Assembly: GCA_002104945.1 (NCBI GenBank)
Contig: MCFH01000021.1
Span: 310,001 to 374,000, forward strand
Direction: 5' to 3'
DNA from: Piromyces finnis
Taxonomy: Eukaryota > Neocallimastigomycota > Neocallimastigomycetes > Neocallimastigales > Neocallimastigaceae
DNA length: 64,000 nt
Below the pieces are notes generated by a model. The model was not told the DNA's origin, did not search any database, and was given only the letters and a program-made list of their open reading frames with translations. Made by a program: the position numbers and the translations under genes. Position 1 is the stretch's first letter; the number at the start of each line of letters is the position of its first letter. Below are positions 10,689-26,141 of the stretch, piece after piece.

Positions 10689-12209
10689 ATGAATCATATA
10701 GTATTGCATGCAAACAATAGAAAAATTTCTTTATACATTTGGGAGAATCAAAACTTTCTAAAACCTTTAGCTATTATTCATATTGTTCATGGGTTTTTTG
10801 ATCATTCTTCTAGATATGATGAATTTGCACAATTTCTAGTTCGTCATGGTATTGTAGTAGTAGCACATGATTTAAATGGCCATGGTTATTCCTCATCATT
10901 TAATTCTAATAATGATATAATCTATTCTACAACAACAACATCAGTCAATGCTCCATCATGTCAAAACTATTTTAATAATGATGAATTGACGCAATCCCAA
11001 AATTTATATAATTTACCAATACCCAAAACTGATAATGACAAAGTATTATTAAATGAAAAACCAAAGGATAAATTAAAAAATTCAACAAGGGAAGAGCAAA
11101 CTTTATTAGATTATCATGATTCTTCAAAAATTTCAGAGTCTACTCAGTCCCCAAGACATAATACAACAATGATGTCATCGTCTATTCCTAATACTTATAA
11201 TAATGGAAATTCAAATTATAACTCATTACAAATGAAAGCTAATGATGATGATTTACCTCCATATTCATTATATATACATCATTTAGGCTTTGAAGAGGGA
11301 AATATGTTTCAAAATGATATATCAGATATTCTAGCAGTCCTATCATACTGTCGTGAAAGATATGTTCATACTCCACTAATTCTTTTTGGAATGGGTTATG
11401 GAAGCTTTTTAGCCCAATATTTCATTGAACATAATAAATATAGAAAAAATCGTCAAGATGAATCATCGTTATATCATAAAAATAAATGTCATAACAATAA
11501 TGATTCAATTCTACGACATTCATTGATTGATCCAACTATTGATGGTTTTATATTATGTGGTACAAACTATATGAAGGGATTACTTTTTCGTACAAATGAA
11601 CTTTATGCTAATTTTTTATATTACACAAAAGGAAAGAATTATCGTACAAATTTTTTATTTCCATCTTTACTTCAAGCATACAAATTACAAATTGAATATG
11701 GACTTCTGAATTCAGATTCTGATGAAGATACAAATTCCTATATCGAATCATCTGAGGAAGATACAAAATCAAGAGAACGATGCTCTGTTCCTAGAATTGT
11801 CTTTTCCCCATCTGAAATAAATAAATATAAACCAATTAACCAATGGTTTACAAGAGATTATCAAGAATTATTAAAAGTACAGCAAGATCCATTATGTAAT
11901 TTTTGTTATTCAGTTAGTTTTTACCGTTCATTGTTAAAATATTCCAGTGAACTCTATAAAAAAACTAACGCAAAATCTATCAATACCAAAATTCCAATTT
12001 TAATTCTAGCTGGTAATCATGATCCATTAGGCAATTATAGTAAAGGCCCAATCCGTTTGTATAATTTTTACAAAAAATACCATGTCAAAAATGTTAAACT
12101 TTTTATATATGAAAATGTTCGTCATGCTATACTTTTCGAAAATAATAAAGTTGAAATTTATCATGATATTTTAAAATGGACAGATGATTATATTTTATCT
12201 AATCGTTAA
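10689..12209 (+). CDS. Alpha/beta-hydrolase of the monoglyceride-lipase-like (S33/Hydrolase_4) family, nucleophile serine missing
   Basis: Single-exon 506-aa protein. The family is recognisable from HGFFDHSSRYDEFAQFL (35-51), DLNGHG (61-66) and the C-terminal half, where WFTRDYQELL, DPLCNFCYSVSFY, AGNHDPLG and YENVRHAILFEN strongly resemble clostridial alpha/beta-hydrolases. The acid D445 and His H479 positions are kept. The nucleophile elbow, normally GHSMGS, reads G-M-G-Y-G-S (234-239), so Ser is replaced by Gly236; the codons at 11388-11403 are unambiguous. An insertion of roughly 120 Ser/Asn-rich residues (about 72-198) and a shorter acidic one (about 341-365) are absent from bacterial relatives as I know them. 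It probably came from bacteria and is now either a pseudo-hydrolase or functionally altered. Binding or regulatory roles are speculation. Confidence 0.85.
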   Translation: MNHIVLHANNRKISLYIWENQNFLKPLAIIHIVHGFFDHSSRYDEFAQFLVRHGIVVVAHDLNGHGYSSSFNSNNDIIYSTTTTSVNAPSCQNYFNNDELTQSQNLYNLPIPKTDNDKVLLNEKPKDKLKNSTREEQTLLDYHDSSKISESTQSPRHNTTMMSSSIPNTYNNGNSNYNSLQMKANDDDLPPYSLYIHHLGFEEGNMFQNDISDILAVLSYCRERYVHTPLILFGMGYGSFLAQYFIEHNKYRKNRQDESSLYHKNKCHNNNDSILRHSLIDPTIDGFILCGTNYMKGLLFRTNELYANFLYYTKGKNYRTNFLFPSLLQAYKLQIEYGLLNSDSDEDTNSYIESSEEDTKSRERCSVPRIVFSPSEINKYKPINQWFTRDYQELLKVQQDPLCNFCYSVSFYRSLLKYSSELYKKTNAKSINTKIPILILAGNHDPLGNYSKGPIRLYNFYKKYHVKNVKLFIYENVRHAILFENNKVEIYHDILKWTDDYILSNR

Positions 12210-12552
12210 TAAAAATAAATATTTAATTTAATATATTTTCTTATTATAAAAATATAATGATAATGAACTATATTTATGTTGATAGTTATTATTAAAATTG
12301 TATAATAAAAAAGTATAAATAAATCATTTATATAAGAATAAGAAATAATAATAAAGAAATTATAATAATTGCTAAAAAAAAAAAAAATTATACAATATAA
12401 AAATAGATCTTTATTTTATCTTGTTTTTAGTTTAAAAATGAATATATACATTTAAATATAGCTTAAATTTTTAAAAAAAAAAAAAAAAACAATAACAACT
12501 ATTTTTCCTTGATATTATTATAATATAATAAATATATTTATTATTTTAAGAA
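12210..12552. other. Short convergent intergenic region
   Basis: 343 bp between two convergent stop codons, rich in poly(A) and poly(T); both 3' ends must lie here. No gene seen. Confidence 0.65.
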
Positions 12553-15893
<3,341 letters not shown>

Positions 15894-16721
15894 TGTTAAT
15901 TATTAATTTAAATTTATTAAATGTTAAAAGATAATAGATTTTATTTAAAAAATTAAAATTTCATTTCTGTTGTATATAAATTCGAAATTTTAAAAATGAA
16001 ATTTCAATTCAACTTCTTATTAATTATTAATTAATTTTATAGAAAGTTTCTTTTTTTTTTTTTTTTAATTTAACCCAATCAAAACTTTATTTTTTATTAT
16101 GAAAAATTTTAATTAATATTTATGTTTTAATTTTCAGTAAAGAAATGTTAATATTTTAATAAGTGCATATAAAGAAAAGATTAATAAAAATTAGTGATTC
16201 TTTAGATGACCAATAATGAAGTCAATTCAACTAGTAATAATAAAGAAATAAAGAAAATTGAAAAAATCGATAATAATTAGTAATAATATTAAGATTAATT
16301 ATATATAAATGTCTTTTTTAATAATTAAAGAGTCTTATTTTGTATTAAAAAATTAATTTTTTAAATTTTTGGATAAATTGTATTACTTTTTTTTTTTTAT
16401 AATATTTAATCTAATCATTTTATTATAAATATATTTGACTATTATTTTTCATTCTCTTCCAAACAATTTTTATTACAATTTAAAATTTAAACTTTTTATA
16501 AAAATATAAAAGATAAACTTAATTTTTTATTTTACTTTCATTATTTTAAAAAATAATAATAATCAAATTATTTTATTTATTATCGGTATTTTTTTTTTAA
16601 TAGTTAATATTCCTAATATATTTTAGTAAACCATTTTTGTGAAGTTTTCAAAACACTGAAATTTTAATATAAAACTAAATATTTATTTTAATTAAATTTA
16701 TTCATTAAAAAAATAAAAAAA
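15894..16721. other. AT-rich divergent promoter region
   Basis: 828 bp between divergent starts. Long T and A tracts (for example about 16049-16065) and no open frame. The start of the plus-strand gene is preceded by an A-rich stretch. Confidence 0.65.
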
Positions 16722-17687
16722 ATGGGTGATGAAACAATAAATAATAATGTTACTGAAAACAATAATAAAAAAGAAGATGAAGTTTCTTTAACAGATTCAG
16801 AATCATCATATGTTATTGAAGAAGAAATTGTGGAATATGAAATAACAGATTCAGATGAGGATAAATCTATGAATACTAAGAAAAGTTCGAAGGCCAGTCA
16901 AAAAAATAATGAAAAAAGTGAACAAAACAGTTTCTATGAAACTGCATTAAAGATGAAGGATGAAGAAATGAAAAATGATGGAGCAATTATTAATATTGAT
17001 AATGAAAATAAGGAATTACAAGATGGAAATGTTACTGGAGAGAATGCAATTGATAGTGAAAATAAAAATGATCCTACCAAATTATCGTTCAAAAATGTTT
17101 CTGATTCAATGGAAAATATTAAAGTTAGATTATCTACTACTCATTTAGATAGTTCATATGATGTATATATTTATATATTTATATAATAAAAAATAACATT
17201 GATTTTTATTAATATATTATTATAATTATTATTTTTTTTTTACAATAATATTCAATAGAAAATAAACTTAAATAAGACAGATAATGAATTTATGAGGGAT
17301 ATTAAACGTATGAGATATATTGTAAGCCGGATTAACGAATCACATAATATTCTTAAGAAATCGTTATATGAAATGAAAGGAAATCCATTTTCGATAAGAG
17401 ATGACGAACCTTATCCTGATCTTGCTTCTGAATGCAATACTGAATCAGTTGCAGATGTTAATGTTGATTTTTGTGAAGATGATATGTTTAATATAGATGA
17501 AGCAGAAGTTTTTGAAAAGTATATATTATGTATTGATGAAAATAATAGAGATGTATTTGCTGATCATTATGAAAATTTATATAATATGAATGAACTTTTT
17601 AAGAAAACAATATTTACAACTATGAGTTCATCTTTACAATCATTAGAAAATAATAAGCAAGTATCAGAAAATGTTGCTGCAGCATAA
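16722..17687 (+). CDS. Acidic protein of unknown function, two exons
   Basis: Not recognised. Two exons, 16722-17162 and 17259-17687, joined by a GT-AG intron in phase 0, give 289 aa. The N-terminal half is acidic and Ser/Asn-rich with clusters such as SLTDSESS and EEEIVEYEITDSDEDKS (CK2-like acidic serine sites) and is probably disordered. The second exon looks more structured and helical, with a basic-hydrophobic segment DIKRMRYIVSRINESHNIL, followed by acidic stretches (VDFCEDDMFNIDEAEVFEKY) and a C-terminus rich in Met, Ser and Gln. No signal peptide or membrane segment. Coding support comes from the raised G+C, matching phase across the intron and the stop placement. It shares its upstream region with the ECD-like gene. 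Confidence 0.72.
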
Positions 17688-18068
17688 ATCTCATTCATCA
17701 CTCAATGATTTTTTTTTTTTGAATTAGTATATAAACCAATTTCTTTATAAATAATTATAAAATCTCAAATTTCACACATTTATACAATATAAAATTAAAA
17801 TTAAAAATTTAATACTTACAAAATAATAAACATCTAAAATTAATATGTATAGTTTTATGTATAGATAAAGTAGAATTTTAAATTTTGAATTAATATTGTT
17901 ATATTAATATTTCATATCATTATTTTTTTTTTACATTATTTAATAAATAATTTTGAATATCATTCATTTATAAAAATTATATGTTTATCAATAAAAAACA
18001 TTTTAGTAATAATGAAATATAATAATGAATTGAATATGTTATTTATAAAAACCAATTGTAGTTTATTC

Positions 18069-18233
18069 ATTAAAACTCTTTTAAAAATATGTTATTACAA
18101 TATATAAATTCAAAATTTTAATTATTAAAACTCTTTTAAAAATATGTTATTACAATATATAAATTCAAAATTTTAATTATTAAAACTCTTTTAAAAATAT
18201 GTTATTACAATATATAAATTCAAAATTTTAATT
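18069..18233. repeat. Tandem repeat, three copies of 55 bp
   Basis: Copies start at 18069, 18124 and 18179 with the motif ATTAAAACTCTTTT at each head. By eye they are identical, so the expansion is recent. No coding content. Confidence 0.93.
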
Positions 18234-18659
18234 ATATAAGTCATAAACTGATATTTTTTAAAAAAATTAAACGATCAATATTAAAAAAAATTCTTTAATG
18301 CAATTATTTTTAAGATATAAACTAAAATAGGTTCAATTAATTTATAAAATAAATTTTAAAATAAAAAAGTTAACTAAAAAATAGAAATAGTTTTAAAAAA
18401 AAAACGAAAAAAGACAATAATTAAAATCAAAGCTTTATATTTTTTTTTATATTTTTTATTTTTATTTTTTATGGTTCAAATACTACATTAATTTATTCTA
18501 TTGTTTTAATAAAAAAATAAATATATTGTTCTTTAATTTGTACCATAATAAATAAAAAAAAGCTAAAAGTGAGATAATTTATAAATTAATCCACTTTTTT
18601 AAAAGTTCTATCGTTTTTAATATTCTTATATTTATTAAATTAAATTAAATTAATATTAA

Positions 18660-19057
18660 GGTTCAAGCGCTACGACAATTCATGTTATAATAACTATTTT
18701 TTTAAAAATCAAAAAATAATTATTATTTATATAATAAATCCGCCTTGAGTTTGTACCTTTATGTATATTTTTATTTTATAAAATAAAAATTCTATACATT
18801 TGAAGAAAAAAAAAAAAGTAAGGCTCAAGCGCTAGTCAATCATACCTTTAAATGATCCGCTCTTGATACACCTTATTTTTCTTTTATTTTTGAATATTTA
18901 GGTTTAAGCGCTACGACAATTCACCGATATTTCGTTAAAATGAATCCGCCTTAAGTTTGTACCCAATATTCTTTTTTATTTCAGAAGTAAAGAAAAAAAA
19001 CTTGGTTCAAGCGCTAGTCAATTTTTTTTTGATTAAAATCCGCCTTAAGTTTGTACC
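18660..19057. repeat. Cluster of four related GC-richer units with conserved ends
   Basis: Units at 18660-18757, 18822-18872, 18901-18963 and 19004-19057. Each opens with GGYTYAAGCGCTA and ends near ATCCGCCTTRAGTTTGTACC (the second unit has a divergent end, GATCCGCTCTTGATACACC). Units 1 and 3 continue CTACGACAATTCA after the head; units 2 and 4 continue CTAGTCAAT. In three units the ends could pair as GGUUCAAGC with GUUUGUACC (one mismatch and one G-U). Spacers are A/T only. The function is unknown: small RNAs, protein-binding dyads or tiny MITE-like elements are all possible. Confidence 0.75.
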
Positions 19058-19836
19058 AAATTTTTTTTATTTTTGTTTATTTTTCTTCCCGGAAGAGAGT
19101 AACAATCATATTAAAAGAGATTTATCATGTTAGCTCAATTTATTAATAATAATATAAAAATATTTTGTTTGTATTTCAAGGTAGTTTAGGGTATATTTAA
19201 AAAATTTCATATAGAAATTTTTGGGTATATAAACATCATCAAGAAAAATACAAAATATTTTTGATGTTATTATTTCACCTTAATTACATAAAATAATAAC
19301 ATAGAAAAAAAACTGATGGAAATTAGTTATTTTATATATATATATTTTTTTTTAAAAAAAAATGAATTTACAAATATTAAATTGTTGATAATTGTAATAA
19401 ATTTATTAGCATTAAGAAAATTTAATTAACTTTAATTATATAAAAATACCATAAATTGATTTATTTAATTCTATTTTTAGTCATGATCATTTATATTATT
19501 ATAGAAATTTTCATAAATTTACCATATAAAGACTAAATTTCTTATATTAAAATTAAAATATACTAAGAAAAGTAATGTAACAAAATATTTATTTAATTAA
19601 TAATAAATATTATAATTTACGCAAATTAATTGTTCATATAAATAAATAAAAATTTGTAGTTGCTTTTTAACTATATAATTATAATATATACGGATGTACC
19701 TTTTTTTTTTAAATATTTTATGTTTAAAAAAAAAAAAGTTTAATTACAAAATATGATTTAAAATTAAAACATAAATATATTTTTTATTTTATTTTATTTT
19801 TTTTAAAAAAAGGGGGTAACAAATGTCTTTTTTCTT

Positions 19837-20068
19837 ATAAAATAATAATAAATATATAATTTGGGACTAATAATCATTGAATTGTTATTTTAAGTAATAT
19901 ATGATATATGATATATTTATATATTTATATTGTTTTTAAAAAACAATTATAGATAAAATAATAATAAATATATAATTTGGGACTAATAATCATTGAATTG
20001 TTATTTTAAGTAATATATGATATATGATATATTTATATATTTATATTGTTTTTAAAAAACAATTATAG
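19837..20068. repeat. Exact tandem duplication, two copies of 116 bp
   Basis: Copies at 19837-19952 and 19953-20068 are identical by eye, with the first bases of a third copy (ATAAAATA) following. Each copy includes TTGGGACTAATAATC and an inverted repeat (ATTGTTTTT with AAAAACAAT). Confidence 0.92.
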
Positions 20069-21419
20069 ATAAAATAAGTTAAATTAATTTTATCTATAAT
20101 TTTACAAAGCTCATTTATTTCTTACTAACTATATTGTAATAAAACATTTTAAAATTTATTTTTCATTTCAATCATAAATAGCTAATAAATATTTAATTGA
20201 TATAGAGATATTAATAAAAACATTTGATATAATAATTATATGTAAAAGGTAAGAATAATAATATGATTCATTAATAAAAACGATGTGTATCATTGAAAAA
20301 AAAAAAGGTATTATAATATAAAGTAGATTAATATAAAGGTATAATAAATAAAATAATATATTTACGATAACATTATGACAACCGAATATGAATCATTAAA
20401 TTTTGTTTATATTTAATTATTCTATTTTTAAATTAATAACAAGAAAAAGAATAAACAAAAAAAAAAAAATAATAATAATTAATAATTTTAAAGCTATTTA
20501 AAAAAAAAGATATTTAATCCTAACTATATTTTTGTGTTACCTAATTTATGATATTAATTTTATTTCATATCATTTTAGATTATTTTTAATATTGTTTTTT
20601 CCTTTTTCTTTTTTTTTATGTCACCAACAATTCATATTAAATAGAATACTTTTTTTTTATAATTAAATCATCATTTATTTAAAAAAGTTTGAATCATAGA
20701 AAAAAAAATCATAATTTTATTTATTGAAATTACTATTTTTTTTTATTTTTTAATTTATTTAATTTAATTAAAATTTATGATAACTATTTACCCTATAATT
20801 AAAATGAAAGTTTAATTGCAATAAAATAAAAGATATTTCTTTATGCTTTATGATAACATTATGACTTTTAATCATAAATTTAATGATTTTATCCTTTATT
20901 CTAAATTTTGTATTATTTTTTAAATTAATTTAATATAAATATAATAAAAGATGATTATATGAATCATAATCATGATTATATATATATATATATAAAAAAA
21001 TAAAAACAAAAGTATAATATTGAAAATGGATAATAAAATTAATTTTTAATGAAAGAATGAATATTATCACAATTACAATGTTTTTTTTTATATTATATCT
21101 ATTGACTATGTCATATTAATTTCATTAAAAGAATCCTTCGTTTTCTTTTAATATATTTTTTAATCTGTTTTATAATAAATAAAGTTTAGTCACTCTTTAT
21201 ATGAGATGAGTAAATCACAGAATATAATTTGGAGTAAAAAATAAATATACAATTGAAGGTAATAATTATATTTATATAATATTAAAATAAAAAATTTATA
21301 TAAAAGCTTCATTTTTTTCTTTCATTTTTTTTTTAAAATTCAAAAATATTAAACTTAATATTTTTAGAAATAATTAAAAAAAATTAATATTTTATTATTT
21401 TAGAGTAATAATTAATAAA

Positions 21420-22728
21420 ATGAAATTTATCAATATTTTATTATTAGCTTTATATTCTGTTTGTGCTTTTGCTCAAACTTCTAGTAAGAAATTTATATTT
21501 ATTTAATTATTTATTTATATAATTAACTAATCATTTTTATTTATAAATAACTATGTTGTTTACAGGTAAAACTCTTCCAGTTACTACTTCCACAAAAACT
21601 ATTCCAGTTAGTACTACAGCCTCAAAAACTATTCCAGTTAGTACTACTTCTGTTACTAAAACTCTTCCAGTAAGCACTACAGCCTCAAAAACTATTCCAG
21701 TTAGTACTACTACTGTTACTAAAACTATTCCAGTTAGTACTACTTCTGTTACCAAAACTATTCCAGTTAGTACTACTACTGTTACTAAAACTATTCCAGT
21801 AAGTACTACAGCCTCAAAAACTATTCCAGTTAGTACTACTACTGTTACTAAAACTATTCCAGTAAGTACTACAGCCTCAAAAACTATTCCTGTTAGTACT
21901 ACTACTGTTACTAAAACTCTTCCAGTAAGCACTACAGCCTCAAAAACTATTCCAGTTAGTACTACTACTGTTACTAAAACTATTCCAGTAAGTACTACAG
22001 CCTCAAAAACTATTCCAGTTAGTACTACTACTGTTACTAAAACTATTCCAGTAAGTACTACAGCCTCAAAAACTATTCCAGTTAGTACTACTACTGTTAC
22101 TAAAACTATTCCAGTAAGTACTACAGCCTCAAAAACTATTCCAGTTAGTACTACTACTGTTACTAAAACTATTCCAGTAAGTACTACAGCATCAAAAACT
22201 ATTCCAGTAAGTACTACAGCCTCAAAAACTATTCCAGTTAGTACTACTACTGTTACTAAAACTATTCCAGTAAGCACTACAGCCTCAAAAACTCTTCCAG
22301 TTACTACTTCCACAAAAACTCTTCCAGTAAGCACTACAGCCTCAAAAACTATTCCAGTTAGTACTACTACTGTTACTAAAACTATTCCAGTTAGTACTAC
22401 TTCTGTTACCAAAACTATTCCAGTTAGTACTACTACTGTTACTAAAACTATTCCAGTAAGTACTACAGCCTCAAAAACTATTCCAGTAAGTACTACAGCA
22501 TCAAAAACTATTCCAGCTAAAACTACAACTACCTACTCTGGTAGTAGTGTCCAAACCAATACTTCTGATTACTACTACAGTTGTGATGCTCAAGATTGGG
22601 ATTGTAAAACTCAAAAGTCTAATGAATGTTACGCTACTCTTAATGAATGTTGGAGTCAACCATGGGATTCCTCTCTCTCTGAAAAATGTAATGCTATTAA
22701 TTCAGTATGTGCTAAGATCTGGAATTAA
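21420..22728 (+). CDS. Secreted Thr/Ser-rich stalk protein with C-terminal six-cysteine module (family copy 1)
   Basis: Two exons, 21420-21483 and 21566-22728, 408 aa. The first exon is a signal peptide (MKFINILLLALYSVCAFAQ) and the intron is in phase 1 just after it. The stalk has 31 units of 9-11 residues, K-T-(I/L)-P-V followed by STTAS, STTTVT, STTSVT or TTST; most alternate between the STTAS and STTTVT types, giving a 63-nt higher-order repeat. The Thr/Ser and Pro content predicts dense O-mannosylation and an extended rod. After a short SGSSVQTN linker comes SDYYYSCDAQDWDCKTQ and a six-Cys module, spacing C-x6-C-x7-C-x6-C-x12-C-x6-C, ending AKIWN. No GPI or membrane segment. Likely cell-surface or extracellular. 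I do not recognise the Cys module as a named domain; it is not the fungal dockerin. The long minus-strand open frame here is a repeat shadow. Confidence 0.88.
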
Positions 22729-23276
22729 ACAAAATAAAATTAATTTAATTCAAATATAACTTTATGTTAACAAATAGAATATAAAAATAAAAAGGTAATG
22801 AAAAAACAAAGTAATTATTAATAAAAATAAGCCATATAAAAGATATAAAAAACATCAAAAATTTATTGTATATAATAAAATTAATCAAAAAAAAAAAAAA
22901 TAAAAAATAAAAAAAGCAAATAAATTAAAATATAGATTATCTGTTATAAAATATTTAAAAAAAAAAAATGAAACTATAATTATAATATAAATTTTTATAA
23001 CAACTGTAAAATGAATTATTTCCAGGAATATTATTATTAAAATAAAATAAATGTTAAATAATATATTTTATTTGTTCATATAATGAATTATGATAAAGTA
23101 AATATTAATAAAATATTTATTATATTTAGTAGAGTTGTGTTTGTACTTTTTTTTTAAAATGTATTTATAATCAACTTACATTAATATCAATAAAATTAAA
23201 ATTATTTAAAATTTGTTTGTAAATACAATTTTATAAGATAATAAGATAATATTGATAATATTACAATTTCATTGAA

Positions 23277-23310
<34 letters not shown>

Positions 23311-24872
23311 ATATTGGAATATTAAAAAATTAAGTATTGATATTTGAAATTATATGTAATGATATAAAACTTATACTACAACAACAAAAAATAAATATTA
23401 ACACAAAATACAAGAAATTAATATGTATTTTCATATATAATTATTATGTATTATATTATTTTTTATAAATGACCTTTAAAAAAATATAATAAATGTTGAC
23501 TCCACTATTATTTAACTAAGGATTCCTAATATAATTATATTAATTTATTAATTACTCAATTGAAATGACTTTATAAATTAGTATAATTTACTGAATATTA
23601 ATATTATTTCCAATTCATTTATTTTATATTTATGTGATTTTATAAAGTAAGCGTTAATTTAAAAAGATATTTTTTCATTACAGTTAATTATTATTAATAT
23701 TATTAATTATTAATTATATTATATAGAAATTTTATTAATATTTAATTTTTTTACAACTGCTGATTTTTCAAATATCATATGAAAAAGTGGCCGAATGTTA
23801 TAGTATTTCTTAATTTAAAAAAAAAATATGCCTTTTTTTCTAGTCATATGACATATAATTAATTAGTGTTTATATGCTTTTTTTTTATTTTAAGAAATTC
23901 CTTTTATTAAATTTCATTTTTATTTTATGTTTGTAAAATGAAATAAAAATGAAAATAACACCTAAAATGCATATAATTGTAATAAAACTATTTGGTAAAA
24001 ACTTAAAAAAAATTGTAGCTATTTATATTAAAATAATTCTTTTAAAGTAATTACTGATGAAAAAAAGATTTTATCTAATTATTAAAAAGAGAAAAAGAGC
24101 GTTAAAAGACTTTAATAAAATATTTTTTTTTAACTTTGCTATAATTAAATTTTTAGAATTTTAAAGTTTTTTTTGTTCCTTTAACATTCCGCAACTTCGC
24201 TTTTTTTAAATCGCCATCCATTCATTCCATTGATTAAAAGATTAATTTTTCTATATATGGAATTTTTTTTAATTTAGGATTAAAACTTTAAAATTAAATT
24301 TAATACATATATTAAAGTAAATTGAAATATATTATAATATAATTATTAATATATTAATTAGTATATTTGATAATACATTTAAAATAATAGAACGAAAAAA
24401 GTTCTTTTCTAATAATCACAAAGGAAAATGGTTAATCTAGAAAGTTTAATTAGTATTTACAAGAGAAGATCAAAATATAATAATTAATTAAGAATACACA
24501 AGAAAATTATAGAAAAAAACGAATCCACTTTTATTTATGTAATAATTGATAAAATATAAAGTGTGGTTAAGAGATTTTGAGTATTGCTTTACATAAACCA
24601 AATTTACTTTTTTTTGCCTTTATAATAAATGTTAAAGAGTCGTTACCACAAAAATTTATTAACCAATATATTATTTAATTTATATTAAGATGTGAATAAA
24701 AAATACTATTGTAAAAAATTAATATTGTATTTCTAATAATTGTCATGCTATGTTAATGATTAAAATATGATACCTAAAATAATACCAATACCAATAATAA
24801 TTAGAGTAATAATAAGTAGAATAATAATAATAATAATAATAATACCAATAATAATTAGAGTAATAATAAGTA

Positions 24873-24930
<58 letters not shown>

Positions 24931-24932
24931 TA

Positions 24933-24977
<45 letters not shown>

Positions 24978-25013
24978 TAATAATAATAATAATAATAATA
25001 ATTAGAATAATTA

Positions 25014-25077
<64 letters not shown>

Positions 25078-26141
25078 TAGAATAATTAGAATAATAATAA
25101 TAAAATAAGATTACTATCATTAATAAACTTTTACAATAAATCTAATAATAATTTATTAATGTGAAAATTTGGTATAAAATTAAATAACAGTAAAAAATAT
25201 TAAATTAGATAAGAGAAAGCAAGGATAAACAGCTATATTATAAAAGACTTTTATGTAAAAATTAAAAATTATGAATGAAAACTTTATTATAATTCCATAT
25301 AAAAAAAGTTAAATATATCTTTATTTATCATATATTGAACCCCTTCTTTCTTTTCCTTTTCCTATTATTTTCAAAAGTAAATTTTTTTATTGTAATAAAT
25401 ATTTAAATTAATTATATTAAATTAATATATAAACATATATATTATATATTATTATATGTTAGAAATAAACCTTAAAATATTCAAATTATATAATAGAATT
25501 TAAAGTTATATTCTAATATTTGATTAATATATCGAGTTGCACAGAACTCTATCAAATATAATATATAATATAATATATAAATAATATATTTTTTTATATT
25601 CTAAAATAAATTATACATATATTTTAAAATACTGATTATTATTATTATTTTGTTAATTTAAAAAATATATAATAATAAATTAATATTTTTAAAGTTTCCA
25701 TTTTTATGTAATATAACTTTAATTATTTTTTTTATATAAAATAAGTAAAATTTCACTTTTATTTTAAATTTTTGAAAGTTAAAAAAAATAAATAAATAAA
25801 TATACCATTATTTAGATTATCGAAATAAATATACCAAATATATAATATTTTAAAAATTGTTATAATTAAGATTATTGAAAAGTTTGAATATATAAAACTT
25901 AAATAAGATAATATTAATTAAAATAATTAAGAAATAAAAAAATGAAATTATAATAAAAAAAAAAACAATTATAAAAAAAATTAAAATGTAACAAATATTA
26001 TCGATTATTATCCTATTTAAAATAACAACATATTTATTATTATCTTATAGTACCAAATAAAATCTTTTTTTTTTTTTGTTCTCGTAATATAAATCATAAT
26101 TTATAAATTTAAATAATAACAATCAATAATTATAAAATATT
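22729..26141. other. 3.4-kb AT-rich intergenic region
   Basis: No gene seen. It holds a poly(T) run (about 23279-23302) and an AAT microsatellite block (24780-25103). The patch at 23786-23812 slightly resembles a tRNA A box but has no partner B box. Confidence 0.7.
24780..25103. repeat. Interrupted (AAT)n microsatellite block
   Basis: About 320 bp of AAT/ATA triplets broken by ATTAG-AATA and ACCAATA variants, including two copies of an ATAATAATACCAATAATAAT type segment. Frames open on both strands across it are artefacts of the repeat. Confidence 0.9.

Larger units (their letters stand above)
17688..21419. other. 3.7-kb gene-free region with three repeat structures
   Basis: No exon-like stretch found. 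It carries a 55-bp triplicate (18069-18233), the GC-richer unit cluster (18660-19057), a short TCTTCC-C-GGAAGA inverted repeat at 19084-19096 and a 116-bp exact duplication (19837-20068). The rest is A/T with homopolymer tracts. Confidence 0.7.

Noticed and set aside
18660-18770. GGTTCAAGCGC read as a tRNA/Pol III B box
   Set aside because: Does not fit the B-box consensus (GGTTCRANNCC) well and no A box or cloverleaf is present.
21537-22412. Minus-strand 291-codon Val-rich open frame
   Set aside because: Antisense shadow of the Thr/Ser stalk repeats; Val/Leu/Thr periodicity follows from the repeat.
23786-23870. tRNA-like AGTGGCCGAATG
   Set aside because: Similar to a Ser/Leu tRNA A box, but no B box or acceptor stem within 100 bases.
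24743-25120. Poly-Tyr and poly-Ile open frames on both strands
   Set aside because: Products of the AAT microsatellite; no start context or non-repeat content.
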